DNA from: Lentisphaeria bacterium
GTDB taxonomy: Bacteria; Verrucomicrobiota; Lentisphaeria; Victivallales; UBA1829
Reading direction: 5' to 3'
Assembly: GCA_017456805.1 (NCBI GenBank)
Contig: JAFTIQ010000024.1
Location: 1-53,764, forward strand
DNA: 53,764 bases
How positions within the stretch are numbered: the stretch's first letter is position 1; every line of letters begins with the position of its first letter. This document shows, piece after piece, positions 14,765 to 24,927 of this stretch. The notes beneath the pieces were generated by a model. That model worked only from the letters and a program-made list of their open reading frames with translations, was not told the DNA's origin and made no database searches. Both the position numbers and the translations under genes were made by a program.

Positions 14765-17122
14765 GTGAAGAACTTGTATTATGGAAAATTCAGTGAAAGC
14801 CGTCCGGGCAGCACCAAGCCTGCCGGTTATTTGAGTCGCTGGGTTAAAAAACAGAACGATGGATTGTCATCAAATTTCAAAGAACAGGGGTATCCGTTCA
14901 ATACTCCCATGTGGGATGGTGGCGTTGGAAAAATCGTTCCTGCCTCCATTGTCTATAATGATGAAGCTGCAGCAACACCGTCTCAGGATGCCTGGTGGCC
15001 TTATGAACAAACTGCATATCTTCTTGATGGTTTGGTCAGACTCGGAATCGTTTCCGGAGATAAAGAAAAACTCGGACTGTTTGAAAAAAATATCAATTAT
15101 GTCCTGAATCATCCGGATCAGAATGGGGTGCTCGGTCATGCTTATGGAGCCTCTGATTCAGAATGGCCCATGGCGGTCTTTTTCCGGGCGGTAATGGCTT
15201 ACTGTGATTTTACCGGAAACGAACAGGCTAAAGCCGGGTTCATCCGTCATTTTCAACAACTTCCGCAAGAGAAACTGGCTATAGGATTCCGCCATATCAA
15301 CAACTTGGAAGGTGTTCTGAAAGCCTATGGCTGGAGCGGAGATGAATCTTTGCTTTCTAAAGCGATTGCCGCATATCGTCAGCATGACGAACATTATTCC
15401 CTGCATACAGAGGATGAATTTGAACTTTACTGGTCAAAACTGACCTCCGGCAAAAATTTCATCATCCACGGAGTTTCTTTCAGCGAATCTCTGAAACTTC
15501 CGGTTTTACTTTATTTATATAGCGGGAAAAAAGAATTTCTGGATGGTGCAGTTGCGGCGTTGGATAGAGTGAATGCAGCACATGAACAGATTCCCGGATT
15601 GCCTTCCAGCAACGAAGATTTGGCTGGACGTGATCCGCTGCAAGGTTATGAAACCTGCGTGATCAATGACTTCGCATGGAGTTTGGGATATTTCCTGATG
15701 GCAACCGGCGATGGAAAATATGCAGATCGTATGGAAAAAATCTTTTTCAACGCATTCCCCGGTTCTTTGCTGAAGGACTTTTCTGCTTTGCAGTATCTTT
15801 CTTCTCCCAATCAGGTGATCGCTACATCCGGTTCAAGCAACTCATGGTTTTATCGCGGCTGTGCGAGCTTCCGTCAGTTCCGTTCAGATCACAGTGCGCA
15901 ATGCTGTACAGGTAATGTTCACCGTATCCTCCCGAATTATCTGATGCGTATGTGGATGATAAATGAAGATAAATCTCCGTCAGCCGTTCTCTACGGTCCT
16001 TCTGAATATTCCGGAACTTTCAATGGAATTGACTATAAGATTCAGGAAGTAACAGACTATCCGTGTGACCAAACTATTGAGTTCCGTTTTGCCGTAAATT
16101 CTGCTCTTGAAATGCCGTTTACTTTCCGTGTTCCGCAATGGTGCAAATCTCCTGTCGTAAAATTGAATGATAAAGAACTGGAAATGCCGGAAGTAAATAA
16201 CGGTTTTGCAACCATCAGCAGAACTTGGAATAATAGTGATACTCTTACTTTGGAACTTCCCATGGAACCTGTTCAGAAACAGGATCGTTACTGGAACTGG
16301 TTTGAATATGGTCCGCTGGTTTTCTCTCTGCCTGTGAAATATAAGGCTGTCCGGGAAAATGATTCTCCGTTTTCACCTTGCGATCTGATACCGGAAAGCG
16401 GTTGGAATTATGCGGTTGCAGAAGGAACTGCAGCTGAAGTCATCCGTAATCCGGAAGGCGATCTTTTCAGTGATATTGCACCGCTCAAGATGAAAATCAA
16501 AGGTCAGAAAGTCAGCAATTTTGATGATCTGGAATTGGGACGCTACACGCCGGAAGTTCCGTTGTTCCATCACGTTTCGGAAGATCAAACCGATTTGGAG
16601 CTGGTTCCTTACGCTAATGCCCTGTTGAGAATCACAGCATTTCCGGACACTGTCGAACGAAAAAACATTAACTGTTATCAGGTTCTTGCATCACCGGTAT
16701 ATCCGTATGACTTTACAAAAGGCATGGAAGAACAGAGATTCCTGCCGGAACAGGTTGATCCTGCCGGATTGCTGTTAACTTCTAAAATCATTGTTCCGGA
16801 CCGTTCCGGTTACTGCGATTTATTGAAATATTACCCGCAGTCTGAAAACTCTCTTGCATATGTTTATTTCCGCTTTTACTCGGATTGCGAACGTGATGCT
16901 TTCTTTGCGCTTGGTGCATCCTCCGGCGGTGAGTTTTTCTTTGAAAATCAGAAAATTTGCGTTGTTGAACCGAACTCCGATGCGGAATATATCGCTCCGG
17001 AAATTGTACCCGTTCACCTGAAAGCAGGTTATAACATTTTGGTCGCGAAATGTGTTCTCGGACAAATCCCGATGCAATACCGGAAAGTCTGGGGCGCAAT
17101 GGCAAGAGCTTTCTATGTCTAA
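14765..17122 (+). CDS. GH127/GH146-type (DUF1680) beta-L-arabinofuranosidase
   Basis: A 785 aa protein, GTG start with GGAGG 7 bases upstream. The (alpha/alpha)6 barrel carries the zinc-thiolate set of the clan: E-x-C at 296-298 (YETCVINDF) and CC at 380-381 (QCCTGNVHR). These match the Glu/Cys and Cys-Cys ligands and the cysteine nucleophile of GH127. A beta-sandwich region follows, and the last 150 residues look like a galactose-binding-type module. No signal peptide, so it acts in the cytoplasm on imported oligosaccharides. Family enzymes remove beta-linked L-arabinofuranose from plant glycoproteins or RG-II side chains. First gene of the operon. Confidence 0.85.
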   Translation: MKNLYYGKFSESRPGSTKPAGYLSRWVKKQNDGLSSNFKEQGYPFNTPMWDGGVGKIVPASIVYNDEAAATPSQDAWWPYEQTAYLLDGLVRLGIVSGDKEKLGLFEKNINYVLNHPDQNGVLGHAYGASDSEWPMAVFFRAVMAYCDFTGNEQAKAGFIRHFQQLPQEKLAIGFRHINNLEGVLKAYGWSGDESLLSKAIAAYRQHDEHYSLHTEDEFELYWSKLTSGKNFIIHGVSFSESLKLPVLLYLYSGKKEFLDGAVAALDRVNAAHEQIPGLPSSNEDLAGRDPLQGYETCVINDFAWSLGYFLMATGDGKYADRMEKIFFNAFPGSLLKDFSALQYLSSPNQVIATSGSSNSWFYRGCASFRQFRSDHSAQCCTGNVHRILPNYLMRMWMINEDKSPSAVLYGPSEYSGTFNGIDYKIQEVTDYPCDQTIEFRFAVNSALEMPFTFRVPQWCKSPVVKLNDKELEMPEVNNGFATISRTWNNSDTLTLELPMEPVQKQDRYWNWFEYGPLVFSLPVKYKAVRENDSPFSPCDLIPESGWNYAVAEGTAAEVIRNPEGDLFSDIAPLKMKIKGQKVSNFDDLELGRYTPEVPLFHHVSEDQTDLELVPYANALLRITAFPDTVERKNINCYQVLASPVYPYDFTKGMEEQRFLPEQVDPAGLLLTSKIIVPDRSGYCDLLKYYPQSENSLAYVYFRFYSDCERDAFFALGASSGGEFFFENQKICVVEPNSDAEYIAPEIVPVHLKAGYNILVAKCVLGQIPMQYRKVWGAMARAFYV

Positions 17123-17147
17123 GTATAAACGAAAAGGAACGATAAAA

Positions 17148-19142
17148 ATGAAAAAATTGATGCTTTTGGCACTATTGACAATGTTTGGAAGATCATTTGC
17201 CGGTGATGTTGCAGATATTTCAACATTCAAAGATGTCTCTGGATTGAGTAATTCTGCTCCAGTTTTTGTGGAAAATTTTGAAGACGGTGCAAAACGCTGG
17301 TATCTTCCTGATGGTTTTTCTGTGAAATTGCACGAAGGTTATACCGGAAGCGGCGCATTGGTTTATGACCGAAAAACAGCATCGCATTATAAATTTGCAA
17401 GTGTGCGGCTGGGAAAACTTGATCCCCGTCAGAGATACAAAGTGACCATTACTTATCGTACAGAACTGCAGGAAGATCCTGCTCGAAAAGTCGTTGAAGT
17501 CTTTGATGTCCGATTTTTCAAAGGAAAAAAGATGATCAACCGGGTTTTCCGTCCGGTGAGTGTAATGAATCAACCTGAATGGAGCGAAATAAGCACAACC
17601 TTTTCAGTTCCGGCGGATGCTGATTTCTGTTTGCTTTCTCTGATGATCAGTCCGAAACGCGTTGGCAAGCAATGGTACGACAACATCCGTGTTGAACCTG
17701 CAGGAAATGCCGGTGAACAATTCCATCTGATCAAACCGGCGATGCTGAAATTGGATGCCGCCAAAATTGTTGAATTCAAGTTCAAATTTTTCCGTCCGCT
17801 GACGGACAGAGATCTTGCTCTTGTCATTGATGCAAACGGTAAAAAATATCAGGTTCCTGTTAAAGGAAACATTGCAAGATGTGCTTTGAAAGGAATGAAT
17901 GATCCTGTTGTTAAAATGACAGCTTATCTGGTGGATTTGAAAAATAAAGAAATCCTTAACCGCAACAGCTTTGTTGTTTATAACCATACAGCAAAAACGA
18001 TCAAGGGCTCCGTTTCGTATGAGTCCAACGGACACATTCGTGTTGATGGCAAGCCGTTCCTGCCGATCGGTATTTTCCTCGGAACCACCACTCCGAAAGA
18101 TGCAGCGAACGATTTCCAGCGTATCAAAGATGCCGGATTCAATACCGTTCTGGCTCTCGGAACTCACCCGATTTCATTTTTCGCCGGTAAAAAATCAACG
18201 CACCGGGAATCTATGGTTGCCGGTATGGACTTTATGCACAAATATGGATTAAAATACATTTTCGGTATCAAATACCAGATTCCTTCCCAGCGTCCTTATA
18301 AAACAATGGACAATGTCAAAGGTGTGGAAAATGTTACCCGTTATATCATTTCTTCCGTTAAAGATCATCCGGCACTGCTCGGCTGGTATGTGAGTGATGA
18401 GAACCCAGCTGACCAGTTGCCTCAAGTTCAACAGCTCCGACGCACAATCGGCGAACTTGATCCATGGCATCCGGTTTTGACTTTGACTGATAAACCTAAA
18501 GATATGTTTACCTTTGCGGCAACAGGTGATGTGCTCATGGTTGATCCTTATCCCATCGGATGGAGAGTTACTGAAATTGACAAACCGCAGAATATGCAGT
18601 CCGTCCGCACCTATCTTGATGCAGCAGCTCAAGGTGGAACTCCGGTTTGGCTTGTGCCGCAGATCTTCTCCTGGTCCTCATTCCAGACAACACGGAAGCA
18701 CCGTTATCCCACAGCCACGGAAATCCGTTCTATGGCACTTCAGGGAACAGTGCGCGGTGTTCAGGGATATGTTTTCTATGCTCATCATGCGATCTTCATC
18801 TATTCCGAAAAAGCTGATCCCGGAAAATCTGCAATGCAGTGGGAAAATGTGGTTCCGACAGCGAAACTGCTCAACGAATTGACACCATTTATTCTTTCTA
18901 AAGAACAGGCTCCTCAAGTTAAAATCCGGCAAATCTCCGGAAAACCTGTGGAAGCGAAAGCAATGCGCTGCAACGGAAAAACTGTTGTTGTGATCACAGC
19001 CGTCGGTCCGGGAAAAGCTGAAGCAGAAATCACCGTCACCGGAGAAAACAAACTTTCTTCCCGGTTCGGCAATACGGTCAATTCCGGAAATGGAAAATAT
19101 CTCTTTACCGGAACGGACGTTGATTCCGATGTGCTTTTCTGA
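17148..19142 (+). CDS. Secreted TIM-barrel glycoside hydrolase with N-terminal binding module
   Basis: A 664 aa protein. ATG at 17148 with AAAAGGA upstream; the frame opens earlier inside the GH127 gene. Signal peptide at 1-18 (MKKLMLLALLTMFGRSFA). Residues ~36-185 form a beta-sandwich module (FVENFEDGAKRWYLPDG ... QWYDNIRVEP) related to the front of the phosphatase at 26665. Residues ~295-580 look like a GH2/GH5-type barrel (RVDGKPFLPIGIF, GWYVSDENP) with Glu418 as candidate acid/base. Substrate unknown; exported, so it probably acts before import. Confidence 0.75.
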   Translation: MKKLMLLALLTMFGRSFAGDVADISTFKDVSGLSNSAPVFVENFEDGAKRWYLPDGFSVKLHEGYTGSGALVYDRKTASHYKFASVRLGKLDPRQRYKVTITYRTELQEDPARKVVEVFDVRFFKGKKMINRVFRPVSVMNQPEWSEISTTFSVPADADFCLLSLMISPKRVGKQWYDNIRVEPAGNAGEQFHLIKPAMLKLDAAKIVEFKFKFFRPLTDRDLALVIDANGKKYQVPVKGNIARCALKGMNDPVVKMTAYLVDLKNKEILNRNSFVVYNHTAKTIKGSVSYESNGHIRVDGKPFLPIGIFLGTTTPKDAANDFQRIKDAGFNTVLALGTHPISFFAGKKSTHRESMVAGMDFMHKYGLKYIFGIKYQIPSQRPYKTMDNVKGVENVTRYIISSVKDHPALLGWYVSDENPADQLPQVQQLRRTIGELDPWHPVLTLTDKPKDMFTFAATGDVLMVDPYPIGWRVTEIDKPQNMQSVRTYLDAAAQGGTPVWLVPQIFSWSSFQTTRKHRYPTATEIRSMALQGTVRGVQGYVFYAHHAIFIYSEKADPGKSAMQWENVVPTAKLLNELTPFILSKEQAPQVKIRQISGKPVEAKAMRCNGKTVVVITAVGPGKAEAEITVTGENKLSSRFGNTVNSGNGKYLFTGTDVDSDVLF

Positions 19143-19189
19143 AAGCAGGCAGCTTCTTTGACAAACAAACATTAAGAAAGAAAAAAATC

Positions 19190-20398
19190 ATGAATCATCC
19201 AGAAAAGAAAATCGCAAAATCTATTGATATGCCAGGACGGTGTCAGCGGTTTACTGACATGGTTTACAGTGGAAAACATCCGGATCCGAAAGGCTTCTGG
19301 AAAGAAATTAATGCTGTGCAGGAAAAGTTTAATCCTCCACCGGTGGAATATTCTCTTTACTGCGGTGAAATGCATGGACATTCCAATATATCCGATGCCT
19401 GCTGGCTGGTGGATGTGGATGCAGATAAATATTTTCTTTCCATTCGTGATAAGGCAAAACTTGATTTCGGCGTTCTTTCAGATCATGATCATGGCGGCGT
19501 CGGAAGAGCCGAGTTATGGGATGACGGAAAATGGGAACTGATTCAATCAAAGGTTGAAAAATATTACGAGCCCGGAAAATTTACCACCTTGCTTGCTTAT
19601 GAAAGAGATTCCTATCCTTATTTCAATAATTTAGTAATCTATTACCGGAATGGGAAAGGTGATTTGTTCCGCGGAGTCCGTGACGGTGAAATTACAGGGG
19701 AAGAACTTAAATCATTGCTGAAACGTGATGATATACTGGTGGTTCCCCATGATACGTATTGTTTGTCTGCGGGAGCCGATTTTCTGACAATTCCAATGGA
19801 GCTGATGCCGCCGCTGCTGGAAATTTACAGTTGTTCCGATTGTGCGGAATATTTTGATCATCCGCTTCACAAAGATTCCTGGGTTCGCGGCGGAGCCTGG
19901 CAGGATGCTTTAAAACGGGGAGCAAAAATGGGAGTGATCGGCGGTTCTGACGATCATTATGAAACGCCCGGCTTGGATCATACGGATAAACCTTATCCCC
20001 AATGCTATCGCGGTGCGACCGGTGTCTGGGCAGCAGAAAACACCCGTGAAGCAATTTTTGATGCTCTGAAACAGCGCCGCTGCTTTGCTTACATGGGAAA
20101 TGAACGGATGTCTCTGGATTTCCGGATCAATGGTCACTACATGGGCGAGATATTTTCAATTGAACCAGGTGAAACAAAAAATATCTGGATCAATTTTGAA
20201 GCACCGGAAGAGATCGAACGTGTTACATTGGTCAAGAATTGTCAGGATCATGTGATCCTGTATGGCAACGGCAGACAAATGTTATTTGATTATCGTCAGG
20301 AGACGCCCTGCGATTGTTATTACGTCCGTGCAATTACGAAAAAAGGCCGTTATTGCTGGAGTTCGCCGATCTGGGTAAACGGAACTGTTGAAGGTTGA
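19190..20398 (+). CDS. PHP-domain (DUF3604-like) metal-dependent hydrolase
   Basis: A 402 aa protein. PHP motifs: GEMHGHS (59-65) and SDHDH for metal binding, VPHDT, and a late GGSDDH. A ~90-residue beta domain ends the protein, as in DUF3604 relatives. No signal peptide. Members of this group are found with sulfatases and glycosidases; the substrate is not known and a phosphoester or other ester is likely. It lies between two glycosidase genes with short spacers. Confidence 0.78.
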   Translation: MNHPEKKIAKSIDMPGRCQRFTDMVYSGKHPDPKGFWKEINAVQEKFNPPPVEYSLYCGEMHGHSNISDACWLVDVDADKYFLSIRDKAKLDFGVLSDHDHGGVGRAELWDDGKWELIQSKVEKYYEPGKFTTLLAYERDSYPYFNNLVIYYRNGKGDLFRGVRDGEITGEELKSLLKRDDILVVPHDTYCLSAGADFLTIPMELMPPLLEIYSCSDCAEYFDHPLHKDSWVRGGAWQDALKRGAKMGVIGGSDDHYETPGLDHTDKPYPQCYRGATGVWAAENTREAIFDALKQRRCFAYMGNERMSLDFRINGHYMGEIFSIEPGETKNIWINFEAPEEIERVTLVKNCQDHVILYGNGRQMLFDYRQETPCDCYYVRAITKKGRYCWSSPIWVNGTVEG

Positions 20399-20401
20399 AA
20401 A

Positions 20402-23400
20402 ATGAGTACAGAAAATTTGGTAAAAGATTTTCAGAATCCTCCGACGAAATATCGTGGAGTACCGTTCTGGTCATGGAATGCAAAACTGGAACCGGAACAG
20501 CTCCGGAGTCAGATCCGTGCCATGAAGAAAATGGGTATGGGCGGCTTCTTCATGCACTCACGCGTCGGATTGAAAACTCCTTATCTTGGAAAAGAATGGT
20601 TCGACTGCATTGCGGCTTGTATTGATGAAGCGAAAAATGAAGGATTGGATGCCTGGCTTTATGATGAAGACCGTTGGCCATCCGGAGCAGCAGGCGGGAT
20701 CGTTACCGCAGACGATCGGTTTAAAATGAAAGAACTGCTGATCGAATGGGGACCCGATAAATCCACGTTCCATAATCAGGGTACGACACTTGCCTGTTTC
20801 GCAGCAGTTTTTGAAGATGAAAAAGTCGTTTCCTACCGCAGAATCAATTTTGACGATGCACTTTCTGCCGGAGAAACCCTTGTCCGCTGTTATTTCGACA
20901 AATCAAAGAGTTCCTCTGAATTCAACGGGCAGACTTATCTTGATACAATGAGTGAAGAGGCGGTCAGAAAATTCATTGATGTAACCCACGAGGTTTACGA
21001 CCGGGAATTCAAATCTGAATTCGGTAAAACCGTACCGGGGATTTTCACCGATGAACCCTGCTATTCTCTTCCTTACCGCAGCGTGAACAATCTGCCGTGG
21101 ACGGTCGGATTTGAACAGAAATTTCTGGAAAAATACAACTATGATCTTTGCGATGGAATGATCGAACTGTTCTTTGAATGCGGAAAAGAATTTTCCATCT
21201 ACCGGAACAATTTTTATGCGCTGGCTGGAGAGCTGTTTGTTAATGCGTTCGGGAAACAAGTCGGCGAATGGTGCGAAAAGCATAATCTGGCATTGACCGG
21301 ACATGTTCTCGGCGAAGATGATCTGGACTGGAACGCATTCTGCGTGGGCAGTTCCATGTGGTTCTATGAATATATGCAGATCCCCGGCATTGATTTGCTG
21401 ACGGAACACTGGACCACTTACGCGACAGTGAAACAGCTCTCTTCCGTTGCCCGGCAGTTCGGAAAAAAACGCCGTTTGAGTGAATTGTACGGCTGCACCG
21501 GATGGGATTTTCCGCTGTTTGCACACAAATCTCTCGGTGACTGGCAGTATGCTCTCGGGGTCAACTTCCGCTGTCATCATTTGTACTGGTACTCCATGGA
21601 TGCAGAAGCAAAACGTGATTATCCTGCAACGATTTCTGAACATTCTCCGTGGTATACGGTTTATTCCGGAATTGAAGATCACTTTGCCAGAGTCGGCAGC
21701 GTGATTTCTGCCGGAGATGAGATCCGGGATATTCTGGTCATTCATCCGCTGGAATCCGCCTGGGGTGTCAGATACAGAGTCAGCGAAAATGTTGTTCCGC
21801 CGGTTGTAAAACTCAATCAGGAATTTTTTGATCTTGCAAATACACTTCTCGGTGAAAATCTCGACTTCGACTATGGTGATGAAGGTCAGATCGCCCGTCA
21901 TGGTTCTGTGAATGGAAGTACATTTACAATTGCATGTGCAGACTACAAGGCGGTTGTTGTTCCCGCACTGAAAACGATCCGTTCCACTACATTGAATCTG
22001 CTGAAAAAGTTTGCTGCAGCCGGTGGATCTGTTTACTATCTCGGTTCTGCTCCTGAATATGTTGATGCTGTAAAATCCGATGAGGCAGAAAAAGCTTTTG
22101 CAAACTTTGAAAAAGTTGATTATCGGAAAGTTGTGGATTCTCTGAGCAAGCAGTACCGCCGGATTTCATTGACAGATGAAAAAGGAAAAGAAGTTGAACC
22201 TCTTCTTTCTCATTTCTCTGAATCCGGAAAGAATCTGAATCTTTTCATTTGCAATACCGGAATTGAAATGTCAAATCAGCCCATGGCTCGTCCAATGGTT
22301 CGTGATCGTAAGCTGAAATTCCCGAATGTCACGGTTGCAATCTCTGCAGATGAGGGAAAAACTCCTTATGAGTTCAATTCTCTCAACGGCGATATTTTTG
22401 AAATTCCGTTTAAGTATGAAGACGGAAAATATATGTTCAAGACATCTTTTGATGAATTGGAATCCCGTTTGTTTGTGCTGTCAGTAGAGACAATTCCCAA
22501 TGCAAAGCAGGTTTCAAAAAAATTGCTTGCAGGGAAACGGCAGGTTCTGACCGGTGTAGCAAGTCAGGTCCTCCGCGATGAGCCAAACGTGTTTATTCTC
22601 GATCATGCAGATATTATTGTCGACGGCGAAGAAGTTAAAAAGAATGAGTTCATTCTTCTTGCGGACGTGTTATTGCGTGAAAAATTGGGAAAAGGTCCCC
22701 GGTGCGGTCACATGTACCAGCCGTATCTGCTCGAAAACACTGTTCCGGAAAAGACATTGGATATTCAGCTGAAGTATAACTTTGAATGTCAGGATGTTCC
22801 GGAATCAGAATGTATGCTCGTGATCGAACATCCGGAATTGTATTCCATCTCATTGAACGGTAAGATATTGGAGAAAAACGATATCGGATACTGGATCGAT
22901 CCGGTTCTGCGGAAACTCGAAATTCCGGCAGGAATTCTTCAGACAGGAAAGAATGAGCTGATCCTGAGCGGAACATACCACGAAAATCTGCCGGGACTGG
23001 AAAGCTTGTTCATTCTCGGAGAATTTGGCGTTTTCGATGATAAGATTGGAAAACTTCCGTCAACAGTTTCCTGGGGCGATTGGTGTAAACAGGGCTTCCC
23101 GGCTTACGGCGGTAACTTTACTTACAGACTTCCGCTGCAGACTGAGAAAGACGGAAAAGTATTTCTTTCAATTCCGGAATGGCGCGGAACTGCAATCGGT
23201 ATCAAGGTCAATGGTTCAGAAGAACAGTTATTGCTCTGTCCTCCGTTCCGGGCTGAAATCACCGATGCACTGAAATATGACGGCAGCGATTATGCAGAGA
23301 TTTGCATTTACGGACACCGCAGAAATGTGTTTGGACCGTTTTATTCTCTGGAAAAATGGCCTTCATGGACTGGTCCGGCACAGTTCAAAACTTACGAAAC

Positions 23401-23470
23401 AGAAAAGCGGCAAACGGTTCCTTGCGGAATCCTTGCTGAACCGTACATAGAAACAATGAAAGAGGAGTAA
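20402..23470 (+). CDS. GH106-type alpha-L-rhamnosidase
   Basis: A 1022 aa protein. The front matches the GH106-like pattern: PFWSWNAKLEPEQL, GGFFMHSRVGL, then LYDEDRWPSGAAGG. The middle barrel has GIFTDEPCY and LTGHVLGEDDL, which supply acidic residues. C-terminal beta-sandwich domains follow. Starts 4 bp after the PHP stop. No signal peptide, so it is cytoplasmic. Together with the GH127-type enzyme it points to plant cell-wall side chains rich in L-sugars. Confidence 0.82.
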   Translation: MSTENLVKDFQNPPTKYRGVPFWSWNAKLEPEQLRSQIRAMKKMGMGGFFMHSRVGLKTPYLGKEWFDCIAACIDEAKNEGLDAWLYDEDRWPSGAAGGIVTADDRFKMKELLIEWGPDKSTFHNQGTTLACFAAVFEDEKVVSYRRINFDDALSAGETLVRCYFDKSKSSSEFNGQTYLDTMSEEAVRKFIDVTHEVYDREFKSEFGKTVPGIFTDEPCYSLPYRSVNNLPWTVGFEQKFLEKYNYDLCDGMIELFFECGKEFSIYRNNFYALAGELFVNAFGKQVGEWCEKHNLALTGHVLGEDDLDWNAFCVGSSMWFYEYMQIPGIDLLTEHWTTYATVKQLSSVARQFGKKRRLSELYGCTGWDFPLFAHKSLGDWQYALGVNFRCHHLYWYSMDAEAKRDYPATISEHSPWYTVYSGIEDHFARVGSVISAGDEIRDILVIHPLESAWGVRYRVSENVVPPVVKLNQEFFDLANTLLGENLDFDYGDEGQIARHGSVNGSTFTIACADYKAVVVPALKTIRSTTLNLLKKFAAAGGSVYYLGSAPEYVDAVKSDEAEKAFANFEKVDYRKVVDSLSKQYRRISLTDEKGKEVEPLLSHFSESGKNLNLFICNTGIEMSNQPMARPMVRDRKLKFPNVTVAISADEGKTPYEFNSLNGDIFEIPFKYEDGKYMFKTSFDELESRLFVLSVETIPNAKQVSKKLLAGKRQVLTGVASQVLRDEPNVFILDHADIIVDGEEVKKNEFILLADVLLREKLGKGPRCGHMYQPYLLENTVPEKTLDIQLKYNFECQDVPESECMLVIEHPELYSISLNGKILEKNDIGYWIDPVLRKLEIPAGILQTGKNELILSGTYHENLPGLESLFILGEFGVFDDKIGKLPSTVSWGDWCKQGFPAYGGNFTYRLPLQTEKDGKVFLSIPEWRGTAIGIKVNGSEEQLLLCPPFRAEITDALKYDGSDYAEICIYGHRRNVFGPFYSLEKWPSWTGPAQFKTYETEKRQTVPCGILAEPYIETMKEE

Positions 23471-23472
23471 CA

Positions 23473-24192
23473 ATGAAAAAAAGATTTATTTTACCATTGC
23501 TCTGTCTTTGTGCAGTTGTTTATGCAGAAAAATTTCAGGGTTGGAAAGAGGCAACTACTCCAACAGAAGAAACTGCCACTCAAACCTGGCGAAAATTCTG
23601 GCAGCCGCGTTTCAAACAGAAACTGGCTCTAGCGCAGAAACTTGGGAAACAGGTCGATGTTGTTCTCTGTGGCGATTCAATTACTCATAACTGGGATGGA
23701 AATGCTCATTTCAAAGAAACATTCAAGGGACATACAGCTCTGAACCTTGGCTTTGGCGGTGACAGAACTGAGCACACTCTCTGGATTATCAATCATCAGG
23801 AATTATGGAAAAATCTTGATCCGAAACTGGTTGTTCTGATGATTGGCACAAACAATACGCCTCGGTATAGCGTGGAAGCAACTGTCGAAGGGATCCGGCT
23901 TTGTGTGGAGAGTTTGAAAAAGCAGGCTCCCAATGCAAAAATCGTGTTGTTTGCAATCTTTCCGCGTGGCGTTCCCAATAATCCATTGCGGGTTAAGATC
24001 AATAAAATCAACGCAGAAATTGCAAAGTTTGCAGATGGAGAACGGGTCTTTTTTGAAAACATCAATTCACGTTTGATGGATTCAGAAGGAAAGATTGACA
24101 AAACAATGAGACCTGACCTTCTTCATCCTGTTACAGCCGGATATGTTGTCTGGGCAGATGCTTTGAAAAAATATTTAACAGAAATCAAATAA
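23473..24192 (+). CDS. Secreted SGNH/GDSL esterase (PAF-acetylhydrolase-like)
   Basis: A 239 aa protein with signal peptide (1-18). SGNH blocks: GDSIT with Ser69, the NLGFGGDRTEH glycine block, GTNN (125-128) and DLLHP with the catalytic Asp/His near the end. Likely removes acetyl or similar esters from polysaccharide outside the cytoplasm. Starts 2 bp after the rhamnosidase stop. Confidence 0.85.
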   Translation: MKKRFILPLLCLCAVVYAEKFQGWKEATTPTEETATQTWRKFWQPRFKQKLALAQKLGKQVDVVLCGDSITHNWDGNAHFKETFKGHTALNLGFGGDRTEHTLWIINHQELWKNLDPKLVVLMIGTNNTPRYSVEATVEGIRLCVESLKKQAPNAKIVLFAIFPRGVPNNPLRVKINKINAEIAKFADGERVFFENINSRLMDSEGKIDKTMRPDLLHPVTAGYVVWADALKKYLTEIK

Positions 24193-24213
24193 AAGAAAAC
24201 AAGGAGAGAAAAA

Positions 24214-24912
24214 ATGAAAAAACAACTCTTTACCCTGATCGAATTGCTTGTTGTGATTGCAATTATCGCCATCCTCGCAGGAATGCTTTTACCCGCATTG
24301 AACAATGCACGGGAAAAGGGCCGCTCCTCATCATGCCTTTCCAATATCAAACAGTGCATGACCGGACAGCTGAGTTATGCAGATGAATACGATGGATATT
24401 TTCATGTTTTTGATGCAGTCGGCATGTGGACACAAGTTCTTACTCAGAATAATTACATCTCTGAAAAAGTGACAATTTGCCCGACAATGCCTCCTGTAAG
24501 CCGCTGGCAGGGATACGGTATGCGCCGCGCAGATGACTTTTCTATCAATGAAAAAATCCGTACGATCTACAAAGAAGGCGGCTCTGTGAAGGCTCACTAT
24601 CTGAAAGCAAAACGGGTGAACAGTGCATCCGGTCTCCCGGTTATGATGGACAGTGTAATTAAAAATGCCAGAGGCATTGTATTCCCCTATGCAACAATTT
24701 ATACAAATACCAGTGGTGCAAATCAAACACATGCCCACGCTCGTCACAGCGATAATATCAATGCCGGATGGGCAGATGGACATGTTACCTCCAGCAAGCC
24801 TCAAACTCTTATGCATGAAATCAATGTTTCTCTTTACAATGAAGAACAAGGATCTCTGACAACCACCCGCTACTATAAAGATAAAGGTCTTAATGAGTGT
24901 ACAGCTCAGTAA
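24214..24912 (+). CDS. Prepilin-like (type II pseudopilin) protein with H-x9-DG tail
   Basis: A 232 aa protein. The class III leader MKKQL is followed by [18 protein letters not shown] with Glu at +5 and then [12 protein letters not shown]. The C-terminal half has [17 protein letters not shown], the motif common in PVC-group pseudopilins. It should be cut by prepilin peptidase and anchored in the inner membrane or exposed through a type II/IV pilus-like machine. It sits in the middle of a glycosidase operon, suggesting a role in glycan capture or enzyme export. Confidence 0.88.
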   Translation: MKKQLFTLIELLVVIAIIAILAGMLLPALNNAREKGRSSSCLSNIKQCMTGQLSYADEYDGYFHVFDAVGMWTQVLTQNNYISEKVTICPTMPPVSRWQGYGMRRADDFSINEKIRTIYKEGGSVKAHYLKAKRVNSASGLPVMMDSVIKNARGIVFPYATIYTNTSGANQTHAHARHSDNINAGWADGHVTSSKPQTLMHEINVSLYNEEQGSLTTTRYYKDKGLNECTAQ

Positions 24913-24927
24913 ATCAAAAGGATAACA

